Shown: positions 1 to 5,667 of the stretch, piece after piece
Layout of the letters: the number at the start of each line of letters is the position of its first letter
Position numbering within the stretch: the stretch's first letter is position 1
Assembly: GCA_025656895.1 (NCBI GenBank)
Contig: JAHXHF010000333.1
Location: forward strand, 1 to 15,537
DNA from: a gamma proteobacterium symbiont of Bathyaustriella thionipta
GTDB lineage: Bacteria; Pseudomonadota; Gammaproteobacteria; Chromatiales; Chromatiaceae
Direction: 5' to 3'
DNA length: 15,537 bases
Made by a program: the position numbers and the translations under genes
Notes under the pieces: model-generated
Told to the model about the DNA's origin: nothing
The model's database searches: none
Seen by the model: the letters and a program-made list of their open reading frames with translations, nothing else

Positions 1-9
1 TTTAGCCAT
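1..9 (-). CDS. Start of a leftward gene, cut by the window edge
   Basis: The reverse strand carries an ATG at position 9 followed by GCT AAA, so the protein would begin Met-Ala-Lys. A GGGAG Shine-Dalgarno-like stretch lies about 8 bases upstream. The gene would lie 63 bases downstream of the cca stop on the same strand, so the two may be co-transcribed. Three codons are too few to identify a product. Confidence 0.4.
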
Positions 10-31
10 TTTCTTTCTCCCATCAAGTTGA

Positions 32-72
32 TAGGAGTATTATCCTACAGGTGGTGGCTCAGTAGCTGAGCC
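32..72 (-). other. Two hairpins between cca and the next leftward gene
   Basis: Directly after the cca stop codon there is a perfect 7-bp stem, GGCTCAG/CTGAGCC (56-62 with 66-72), with a 3-base loop. Beyond it, TAGGA/TCCTA (32-36 with 43-47) can form a second, weaker hairpin. No U-run follows either one on the leftward strand, so a standard intrinsic terminator is not supported. They could attenuate or stabilise the transcript between cca and the downstream start at position 9. Confidence 0.4.
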
Positions 73-912
73 TTAGGGGTAATCAGGAAAGTCTTTAATG
101 ACAGGAAGCCCGCGGCTCTCATGGGCAATATGCCTGGGCCATTCGGCTTGCGGCGTAGTGGCTTTGCCGAAATCATGCAACAAAGCTGCCAGACGCACTT
201 GCGGATCCGTGCTAAGTTGGCAGGCCTGATCCAGCACCATCAGGGTATGCACACCGGCATCAATTTCCGGATGATAGCGGGCGGGTTGCGGAACTCCAAA
301 CAAAGCATGAATGGGTGGAAAAACAACAGCCAGTACATTCTGGTCCTGTAATGTCTCAATGAATACGCGTGGATAGGGATCAGACAGTGCCTGTTTCAGT
401 TCCTGCCAGCCACGCTCGGCCAGCAGATGATTTAATTCACCGCGTTTCAGCATTGCGGCAATCAGTTGGCGGGTTTCATCCGCCACTTTAAAACCGAAAG
501 GACTCAAACGTGCGGCCAGTCGCGCCAGACGCAGTACCCGTATGGGATCATCCGCAAACGCATCCGACACATGGCGCAGCCATCGGTTTTTCAGATCAGC
601 CTGACCCTGGTGAGGGTCAATAATCTGCCCTTCCGCTGTTTGCGCCATGGCATTGATGCTTAAGTCCCGGCGGGACAGATCCTGTTCCAGTGTCACCGGA
701 GTTGAGCAAGCATGATTACGCTCGGCCCGGGCCAGCGCATATTCTTCATGCGTTTGCGGATGCAGGAATACCGGGAAGTCCTTGCCGACTTGCTGATAGC
801 CCAGTGCCAGCATTTGTTCGGCTGTCGCCCCTACAACGACCCAGTCTGTATCCTTGATGGGCACGCCCAATAGTTCATCACGAACACAGCCTCCCACTTT
901 ATAAATTTGCAT
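73..912 (-). CDS. cca: CCA tRNA nucleotidyltransferase, C-terminally truncated
   Basis: This class II CCA-adding enzyme builds or repairs the 3'-CCA end of tRNAs from CTP and ATP. The nucleotidyltransferase core is intact: the KVGGCVRD loop (residues 5-12), the metal-binding DTD (D21, D23), the RRD motif (81-83) and DDPIRVLR (121-128). The body region continues normally to an HD-type motif, LLHDFGK (244-250). The reading frame then ends at residue 279, where the E. coli protein is about 412 residues. The last matching segment is HESRGLPVIK, followed by six residues and a stop. None of the three leftward frames continues the family sequence, and the next gene's ribosome site lies about 50 bases on. 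This therefore looks like a real deletion of most of the HD and tail region, not a simple frameshift. Catalytic addition of CCA may survive; the HD-domain phosphohydrolase activity known in E. coli is probably lost. The upstream ribosome site is weak. Confidence 0.93.
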   Translation of the reverse strand: MQIYKVGGCVRDELLGVPIKDTDWVVVGATAEQMLALGYQQVGKDFPVFLHPQTHEEYALARAERNHACSTPVTLEQDLSRRDLSINAMAQTAEGQIIDPHQGQADLKNRWLRHVSDAFADDPIRVLRLARLAARLSPFGFKVADETRQLIAAMLKRGELNHLLAERGWQELKQALSDPYPRVFIETLQDQNVLAVVFPPIHALFGVPQPARYHPEIDAGVHTLMVLDQACQLSTDPQVRLAALLHDFGKATTPQAEWPRHIAHESRGLPVIKDFPDYP

Positions 913-1023
913 AGGGACAGTTTATCCTGACATTTGATTCAAAGGTCATTTTATAACAGTGATACATGGTATTGTTTGACGCTTGCTCAAGTTTATCCTA
1001 GGGTCATAACCTATGTCATGAAT

Positions 1024-1050
1024 CCTGAAATTACAGATTCAGGCTAAAAT
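1024..1050 (+). promoter_or_regulatory. Palindrome next to a -10-like hexamer, upstream of the DUF533 gene
   Basis: A perfect inverted repeat CCTGAA-N8-TTCAGG (1024-1043) is followed one base later by TAAAAT (1045-1050), a 5/6 match to the -10 consensus. No good -35 partner is visible. The same palindrome, with a different 8-base core, occurs at 5011-5030 ahead of glsB. This suggests an operator or a hairpin in the leader; the assignment is inference. Confidence 0.35.
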
Positions 1051-1094
1051 CACTGGCTATCAAGCATCTCAATTTACAAACAGCAGGTATCAAT

Positions 1095-1910
1095 ATGAAT
1101 TTCACCGATATTTTAGGTTCTGTTCTCAATCAGGGCATTACTCAATCCGGCCAACAGCGTATTGATCATTCACTGGGCTCTCAACAAGGCGGCATTGGTG
1201 ATTTGTTAGGTTCTATCACGGGCGGAAACAGTGGTGGCCTGGGTGACTTGCTTAATTCCCTGGGCACTGGTGGTCGTTCTGGTGATTGGCTCGGCAGTCT
1301 TGGAAAAATGGCCAGCTCAGCGATGAACAGTGGCTCAGGTGGCGGCCAAAATCCGTTAGTGGTTGGCGGGCTGGGGGCGTTAGCGGGTGCATTATTCGGC
1401 GGTGGTGGCGGTTCAGTCAAAGGTGCTTTGGGGGGTACCGCACTGGCTGTTTTAGGCAGCCTGGCCATGAAGGCTTTATCCAACAACACAGTCCCTGACC
1501 AGCAATCACAATTAATGGCCGGATTGCGCGCACCTGAAAATACGAGCGAAGAACGTCAGGTTCAGAATGTTTCCGAATTACTCGTCAGAGCCATGCTCAA
1601 TGCCGCCAAAGCAGATGGCCATGTGGATGAGGAAGAAATACGCCGTATTCTCGGCAAGGCCGCCGAAGATGGCCTGAGTCAGCAGGAACAGGATTTTATC
1701 GCCGCAGAGATGCGCAAACCGATGGAAACTGAAAAAATAATACAGGCCGTTTCCTCGTCTCAACTGGCCGCTCAGGTTTATGCAGCTTCCTTGCTTGCGA
1801 TTGAAGTGGATACCCAGGCCGAGCGTCAATATCTAAGCAAGCTGGCCCCGGCTCTGGGGCTGGAACAGACGGTCGTCAAGCAGCTTCAGCAAGCACTGGG
1901 TATGAACTGA
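1095..1910 (+). CDS. DUF533 (YebE-like) protein with TerB-like C-terminal domain
   Basis: The protein has 271 residues and a two-part layout typical of the DUF533/YebE family. Residues 1-85 are Gly/Ser/Leu-rich with short repeated units (GDLLGS, GDLLNS, GDWLGS between 35 and 70). Residues 87-128 form a Gly/Ala-rich hydrophobic stretch that could be membrane-associated. Residues 157-270 form a helical TerB-like domain with an acidic AKADGHVDEEE segment (171-181), a plausible divalent-metal site by analogy with TerB. The biochemical role of the family is not established; links to envelope or stress response are suggestive only. The ATG has a weak GCAGG ribosome site 8 bases upstream. The gene stands alone, divergent from cca, with no clear terminator before the next gene. 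Confidence 0.85.
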   Translation: MNFTDILGSVLNQGITQSGQQRIDHSLGSQQGGIGDLLGSITGGNSGGLGDLLNSLGTGGRSGDWLGSLGKMASSAMNSGSGGGQNPLVVGGLGALAGALFGGGGGSVKGALGGTALAVLGSLAMKALSNNTVPDQQSQLMAGLRAPENTSEERQVQNVSELLVRAMLNAAKADGHVDEEEIRRILGKAAEDGLSQQEQDFIAAEMRKPMETEKIIQAVSSSQLAAQVYAASLLAIEVDTQAERQYLSKLAPALGLEQTVVKQLQQALGMN

Positions 1911-2000
1911 AAACAGCCTGACCCAGGTCAAGAGTTATGAGCAATACCGATTAATTACTGGAAGCGAATCTTCAGCAGTGGGATAATCGCAAATTCGAAG

Positions 2001-2038
2001 CCGTGAATTGATCACGGTTACAGAATAAAAAATATAAC
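2001..2038 (+). promoter_or_regulatory. Candidate promoter with overlapping palindrome for the polyphosphate gene
   Basis: TTGATC (2008-2013) and TATAAC (2033-2038) could be -35 and -10 boxes, although the 19-base spacer is longer than ideal. The -35 overlaps a perfect inverted repeat, CCGTGA-N5-TCACGG (2001-2017). It resembles a CRP half-site pair (GTGA/TCAC) but has one base less between the halves, so CRP binding is not supported as such. A repressor or activator site is plausible. Confidence 0.35.
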
Positions 2039-2039
2039 G

Positions 2040-2099
2040 ACTCAGCAAGTAGTCAGCAGGCCTCCGGATTGGATGCCAATTTTCAGTAGCGAGCTGAGT
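2040..2099 (+). other. Potential structured leader before the polyphosphate gene
   Basis: ACTCAGC (2040-2046) can pair perfectly with GCTGAGT (2093-2099), enclosing a local hairpin ATTGG-ATG-CCAAT (2068-2080) that can be extended by two G-U pairs. The structure would lie at the start of a transcript from the candidate promoter just upstream and ends 34 bases before the ATG. It matches no riboswitch class I recognise. Confidence 0.3.
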
Positions 2100-2133
2100 A
2101 GTTACAAAAAAACAACCTTATAGTGGAGGCAAC

Positions 2134-3651
2134 ATGTTTGAAACCGTTGAACTTGGTAAGAAAATAGGCAAGTCTGAATATAATGAGCGAGTAGAAGCTG
2201 TGCGCCCGGAATTACTCAGGGTTCAACGTGAACTGGAAAACTCCAACTGTCCGGTTGTTATCATTGTTGCCGGTGTGGATGCCGCAGGCAAAGGCAGCGT
2301 GGTCAATTGCCTGAATGAATGGTTCGATACCCGCGGTATTGAAACCCGGGTTTTCTGGGACGAAACCGATGAAGAAAAAGAACGCCCCCGTTACTGGCGC
2401 TTTTGGCGCGCCCTGCCCCCGCGTGGAAAAATCGGTGTCTTATTTGGCGGCTGGTATCAATACCCGCTGAATGAATGCTACACACGTGGTATTACCGACA
2501 TGAGTTTTGATCTTGAAATGGATCGAATCCGCCGTTATGAACAAATGCTGGCCAGAGATAACGCTCTGATCATCAAACTCTGGTATCACCTGCCGGAAGA
2601 AGAACAACGCCATCGTCTTGAAGAATTGAAGCGGGATGACCGCAGCCGCTGGAAAATGACCCCTAAGCTCTCCAAACATGCGGCGCATTATCTTGCCTAC
2701 ACCCAAACCGCCGAGCGTATGATTCGTCTGACCGACACCGGCAGCGCACCCTGGACCATGATTGAAGCGACCGATACCCGCTATCGTGATCTGACCACAG
2801 CTGAACACATTCTACACGCTGTGCAGACCCGTCTGGATCGTATGAACCGCCCTTCTGCAACAGTGCCGGAGAGCGAAGAAAACAGCACACCCCCGAATAC
2901 CGAAACCCTGCTGGATCATGTTGATCTCAGTCAGGTGCTGGAAAAACAGGCCTACAAGAAACAGCTTGCCAAGCTGCAAAACCAGGTCAATGAACTGGTC
3001 TGGGAAGCCTATAACCGCAAATTATCCACCGTTCTGGTTTTTGAAGGTGCCGATGCGGCCGGGAAAGGCGGCTCTATACGCCGTATTACCAACGCCATAG
3101 ATGCACGCCTGTATCGGGCTATTTCAGTTGCCGCACCGACTGATGAAGAACGTGCTCATCATTATCTGTGGCGCTTCTGGCGGGCCATACCACGCGCCGG
3201 CTATGCTTCTATCTATGATCGATCCTGGTATGGACGGGTGCTGGTTGAGCGTGTTGAAGGCTTTGCTACCGATAATGAATGGCGCCGCTCATACAATGAA
3301 ATCAATGAGTTTGAAGAACAGTTGGCCGAATCCAATACACTGGTTCTAAAATTCTGGTTTCAGATAGATCAGGATGAACAGTTATTGCGTTTTAAACTGC
3401 GTGAGCAAACTCCCAGAAAACAACACAAAATTACCGAAGAAGACTGGCGTAACCGTGAAAAATGGAATGAATATGAAAGTGCTATCAATGAAATGATTGC
3501 CCGTACCAGCACCAGCTATGCCCCCTGGCACATTATTCCCGGCAATGACAAAAAATTTGCCCGCGTAGAAACTTTGAAGATTCTCAAAAAGGCGCTGAAA
3601 GAAGCCCTGAAATCACACGAGAAACTGGAAGTCAAAGCGGCTGAAAAATAA
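2134..3651 (+). CDS. pap: Polyphosphate:AMP phosphotransferase (class II PPK2, two-domain)
   Basis: This cytoplasmic enzyme of the PPK2 family transfers phosphate from inorganic polyphosphate to AMP, giving ADP. It has 505 residues in two fused PPK2 domains, the usual layout and size of class II enzymes. Domain 1 has a Walker A loop GVDAAGKG (47-54). Domain 2 has GADAAGKG (305-312) and a full Walker B/lid region DRSWYGR (362-368). In domain 1 the position of the DRSWY motif reads GGWY (105-108), so that half is probably not catalytic; this asymmetry is known in the class. A charged linker (about 240-260) joins the halves. The ATG is preceded by a strong GGAGG (2125-2129) at 4 bases. The gene is monocistronic and converges on the sulfotransferase gene. 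Confidence 0.95.
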   Translation: MFETVELGKKIGKSEYNERVEAVRPELLRVQRELENSNCPVVIIVAGVDAAGKGSVVNCLNEWFDTRGIETRVFWDETDEEKERPRYWRFWRALPPRGKIGVLFGGWYQYPLNECYTRGITDMSFDLEMDRIRRYEQMLARDNALIIKLWYHLPEEEQRHRLEELKRDDRSRWKMTPKLSKHAAHYLAYTQTAERMIRLTDTGSAPWTMIEATDTRYRDLTTAEHILHAVQTRLDRMNRPSATVPESEENSTPPNTETLLDHVDLSQVLEKQAYKKQLAKLQNQVNELVWEAYNRKLSTVLVFEGADAAGKGGSIRRITNAIDARLYRAISVAAPTDEERAHHYLWRFWRAIPRAGYASIYDRSWYGRVLVERVEGFATDNEWRRSYNEINEFEEQLAESNTLVLKFWFQIDQDEQLLRFKLREQTPRKQHKITEEDWRNREKWNEYESAINEMIARTSTSYAPWHIIPGNDKKFARVETLKILKKALKEALKSHEKLEVKAAEK

Positions 3652-3662
3652 TAAGGCCTTGT

Positions 3663-3712
3663 GCTTCAGGTTGTAGGTACAGCCTGAAGCAGTATGGGTA
3701 TCGCGTTTTTTT
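3663..3712 (+). terminator. Strong hairpin after the polyphosphate gene, probable terminator
   Basis: A 12-bp stem (3663-3674 with 3679-3690, one G-U pair) closes a 4-base loop 11 bases after the stop codon. A run of seven T lies at 3706-3712, but 15 bases beyond the stem, so the fit to a classical intrinsic terminator is imperfect. The site lies between two convergent genes and could serve both directions. Confidence 0.5.
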
Positions 3713-3730
3713 ATTGACCGAATAGCCGCC

Positions 3731-4690
3731 CTACTCCTGCAGCCAACCACTCAAATCACGCTTCAGCAGGGTCGATAGTCTGGCCACATCCTCCCGGTAA
3801 TAATCCCTCAGCACGGTCTGCATGGCCGGATCCATCGGTTGTGCTTTGGCTTTGGCGCGGTTAAATTTCTTGATACGCTTGCGGATGCCCTTCAGGCGCG
3901 ACAGGGACTTCGCATTGCTGATGCGAATCAGATGATAGACCCAGGGTGGCGGGTTCATTGAATACTGTTGCAGCCAGCGCGACTTGTAGCCGGCATTCGA
4001 GCGCGTCGCATTGAATTTGCTGCGGCCATCATCGTCAATGCCGATAAATTCCAGCAGCCGCAGATACACCGCCCGTGGATCCTTAACAAAGTCGTCGAAC
4101 ACCACCACTTCACAACGATCCGCTCCGGCCACTTCAAACAACTGTTCCACATGTCGGCCCAGGCTGCCGATATTGCCGTATTGCAGGGCGCGTGGTTCGC
4201 GGCAGGTGTCCGGCAGCTTTTGTCCTGCTGCCCGTTCCTGCTGAAGGTTCCAGGCGCTGGCAAAATCCGCGACCTCTTCATCCAGCAAAAACAGCAGGCG
4301 TTGGTGATAGGAACGCAGCATGTCCAGCGGGTTTCGGACCAAGACAATAAAGCGTGCGTCAGGATCCAGTCGTAACGCCTGACGGATCGCATCCGGGCTA
4401 TAAAGATAAGAGACGGAGCCATCACCAATGGCACGGGTGGTCAGGCTCAGGTTGGGGTGAAAATGCTCCAGATACAGGTGCTGAATTTCCTGCACCGACC
4501 TGTCTGTGTAGTCATCGCCCAGAAAATGAGCTTCCTTCGGCTTGGCAAAACTGACTTGCGGATTCTCACCCAGCACCTTGCTGAGTGCTGTGGTACCGCA
4601 GCGCGGCGCGCCAATAATGTAAAAAGACGATGGCAGATCGGGCAGCATCTCATCAACCAGGGCGGCAGAAGCGCCCTGCATGATTTTCAT
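3731..4690 (-). CDS. Sulfotransferase family protein
   Basis: The protein resembles PAPS-dependent sulfotransferases (Sulfotransfer fold), which move a sulfuryl group from PAPS to a hydroxyl or amine of an acceptor. Counting from this start, a 5'-phosphosulfate loop GAPRCGTTAL lies at residues 27-36 and a 3'-phosphate-binding segment VLVRNPLDMLRSYH at 116-129. A conserved FDDFVKDP (198-205) and a C-terminal RDLSGWL ending fit the bacterial family. No signal peptide or membrane segment is visible. I chose the ATG at 4690 because TAAGG sits 8 bases upstream (4699-4703). An upstream in-frame ATG at 4735 would add 15 basic residues but has a poor ribosome site. The acceptor is unknown, and no PAPS-synthesis or polysaccharide genes are next to it, so it may be an accessory gene. 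The family assignment is firm; the substrate is not. Confidence 0.88.
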   Translation of the reverse strand: MKIMQGASAALVDEMLPDLPSSFYIIGAPRCGTTALSKVLGENPQVSFAKPKEAHFLGDDYTDRSVQEIQHLYLEHFHPNLSLTTRAIGDGSVSYLYSPDAIRQALRLDPDARFIVLVRNPLDMLRSYHQRLLFLLDEEVADFASAWNLQQERAAGQKLPDTCREPRALQYGNIGSLGRHVEQLFEVAGADRCEVVVFDDFVKDPRAVYLRLLEFIGIDDDGRSKFNATRSNAGYKSRWLQQYSMNPPPWVYHLIRISNAKSLSRLKGIRKRIKKFNRAKAKAQPMDPAMQTVLRDYYREDVARLSTLLKRDLSGWLQE

Positions 4691-5010
4691 GATCTCTGCC
4701 TTACATCTGGGGAGTTGCTTGCGTCGACTATTCATTATGCGGGAATTCCGGGGGCTGGGCTGCAGGGAAGAATGGGCTGTAAATCTGCCACGAATTATCA
4801 GCCTGGATGATTAAGTTCATTAAACAGGCTCACTATTCGCCTGTTTTAATCAATACAGTTAATAATCTTCACTGATTTTCGCTTCGGATGTTTCCGCAGC
4901 CTGCCCGCCTGAAGGTTGCGCGCAGCCTGCCCGGATAGAACTGAGCAATACTGAAGGATAAGGAATTCAAGCGTGTTTTTCAATAGTAGCCGGATTCTTA
5001 CCTTCATGGC

Positions 5011-5043
5011 CCTGAAGATAAGGATTCAGGATATTGTTATACT
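5011..5043 (+). promoter_or_regulatory. Palindrome and extended -10 promoter upstream of glsB
   Basis: CCTGAA-N8-TTCAGG (5011-5030) lies just ahead of TGT-TATACT (5035-5043), an extended -10 element whose hexamer matches 5/6 of the consensus and also fits the sigma-S-type TATACT. Transcription would begin near 5050, leaving a leader of about 160 bases. The palindrome would cover the -35 region and so is well placed to be an operator. The assignment is from sequence only. Confidence 0.35.
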
Positions 5044-5149
5044 CATAAGCCTGATAACAGATGGATTATACAGGACGTCTGTTTTGGCTGTGATGGCTGT
5101 ATCATCTCAGAATGTCAGGACTTCTACAGGCTGCAAATGTTAATTCTGC

Positions 5150-5169
5150 TGATTTCAGGGTTGAAATCA
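5150..5169 (+). repeat. Perfect inverted repeat in the glsB leader
   Basis: TGATTTCA (5150-5157) and TGAAATCA (5162-5169) form an 8-bp perfect stem with a 4-base GGGT loop, ending 32 bases before the AGAGG ribosome site of glsB. It could be an RNA hairpin affecting translation or a protein-binding site. No T-run follows, so it is not an intrinsic terminator. Confidence 0.45.
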
Positions 5170-5213
5170 ATATTTCATTTTGTCAGCCTTCATAAAATGA
5201 TAGAGGTTAAATA

Positions 5214-5462
5214 ATGGATATAACAGGCCTGATTATATTTCTTGCCATCGGTGCGGTAGCCGGCTGGCTGGCGGGTGTTCTCATGAAAGGCGGCGGTTTC
5301 GGGCTGCTGGGAAATATTGTTGTTGGTGTTATCGGTGCAGTAGTCGGCGGTGAGGTATTTAAGCTGCTTGGAATCAGTGCCGGTGGTTTGATTGGCTCAA
5401 TTGTGGTTTCTACAGCCGGCGCTGTGATACTACTTTTTATTGTGGGTCTGGTGAAAAAGTAG
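5214..5462 (+). CDS. GlsB/YeaQ/YmgE family stress-response membrane protein
   Basis: This 82-residue, very hydrophobic protein belongs to the transglycosylase-associated (Transgly_assoc) family of small inner-membrane proteins. Three membrane segments can be seen (about 3-24, 29-47 and 56-78), with the family signature GWLAG (17-21) and MKGGGFGLLGNIVVG (24-38). Members are often induced by general or envelope stress. Despite the domain name, no enzymatic activity is established. The ATG has AGAGG 7 bases upstream (5202-5206). The gene is monocistronic, with a long leader holding inverted repeats and an extended -10 of a kind compatible with a stationary-phase sigma factor. A 12-bp hairpin follows the stop. 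Confidence 0.92.
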   Translation: MDITGLIIFLAIGAVAGWLAGVLMKGGGFGLLGNIVVGVIGAVVGGEVFKLLGISAGGLIGSIVVSTAGAVILLFIVGLVKK

Positions 5463-5474
5463 TTTTGAGAAATC

Positions 5475-5512
5475 GTAACGGCTCAGCTAATCACTGAAAT
5501 CTGAGCCGTTAC
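5475..5512 (+). terminator. Long hairpin after glsB
   Basis: GTAACGGCTCAG (5475-5486) pairs perfectly with CTGAGCCGTTAC (5501-5512) around a 14-base loop, starting 12 bases after the glsB stop. It is not followed by T residues on the rightward strand (an A-run lies there instead), so its action as a terminator is uncertain. It may stabilise the 3' end. Its core GGCTCAG/CTGAGCC is the same as in the hairpin after cca. Confidence 0.45.
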
Positions 5513-5513
5513 C

Positions 5514-5534
5514 AAAAAATCAGCCTTAAGGCCG
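5514..5534 (-). terminator. Intrinsic terminator of tRNA-Gly
   Basis: Read leftward, CGGCC-TTAA-GGCTG (5534-5521; 5-bp stem with one G-U pair, tetraloop) is followed by A and six T (5519-5514). It begins 4 bases after the encoded CCA end, the expected arrangement for a single tRNA gene. Confidence 0.65.
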
Positions 5535-5538
5535 CGGC

Positions 5539-5612
5539 TGGAGCGGGTGATGGGAATCGAACCCACATTTGAAGCTTGGGAAGCTCCAGTTCTACCATTG
5601 AACTACACCCGC
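5539..5612 (-). tRNA. tRNA-Gly (anticodon CCC)
   Basis: The reverse strand folds as a cloverleaf. The acceptor stem is GCGGGTG/CACCCGC, the D-arm contains AGTTCAATGGTAGAA, and the T-arm carries the standard GTTCGATTC loop. The anticodon stem GGAGC/GCTTC has one G-U pair and a TTCCCAA loop, giving anticodon CCC, which reads GGG codons. The discriminator is U and the terminal CCA is encoded (5539-5541). It closely resembles glycine tRNA(CCC) of E. coli. It lies downstream of the Met-rich protein gene on the same strand and has its own terminator. Confidence 0.96.
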
Positions 5613-5667
5613 TTCTTAGCATTCATAATCCATTAGCCGACCTTCCCTGGCCGACAAGACAAGAAAA

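Larger units (their letters stand above)
4691..5213. other. Non-coding stretch between sulfotransferase and glsB
   Basis: About 480 bases without a convincing gene separate these two divergent genes. It contains an 8-bp stem AAACAGGC/GCCTGTTT (4822-4829 with 4839-4846) followed by TAA; a 13-base direct repeat CGCAGCCTGCCCG (4895-4907 and 4921-4933); the palindrome and extended -10 described separately; TGTTAT/ATAACA (5035-5040 with 5054-5059); and an 8-bp hairpin at 5150-5169. The longest small frame I noticed, about 45 codons from 5006, has no ribosome site. The density of repeats suggests regulation or a decayed segment. Confidence 0.5.

Noticed and set aside
1024..1043. CCTGAA-N8-TTCAGG as a LexA box
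   Set aside because: The E. coli LexA box is CTGT-N8-ACAG; here the CTG and CAG arms are two bases further apart, and the genes are not typical SOS genes.
2001..2017. CCGTGA-N5-TCACGG as a CRP site
   Set aside because: CRP sites have six bases between GTGA and TCAC; this has five, which puts the half-sites out of register.
4822..4846. Hairpin AAACAGGC/GCCTGTTT as a transcription terminator
   Set aside because: It lies between two divergent genes, with no transcript expected to end there and only a very short T stretch.
5006..5143. A 45-codon rightward frame in the gap before glsB
   Set aside because: No ribosome site, no recognisable domain, and it overlaps the palindrome and the extended -10 element.
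5539..5612. tRNA-Gly as an integration site for a mobile element
   Set aside because: No integrase gene and no repeated copy of the tRNA 3' end were seen in the window.
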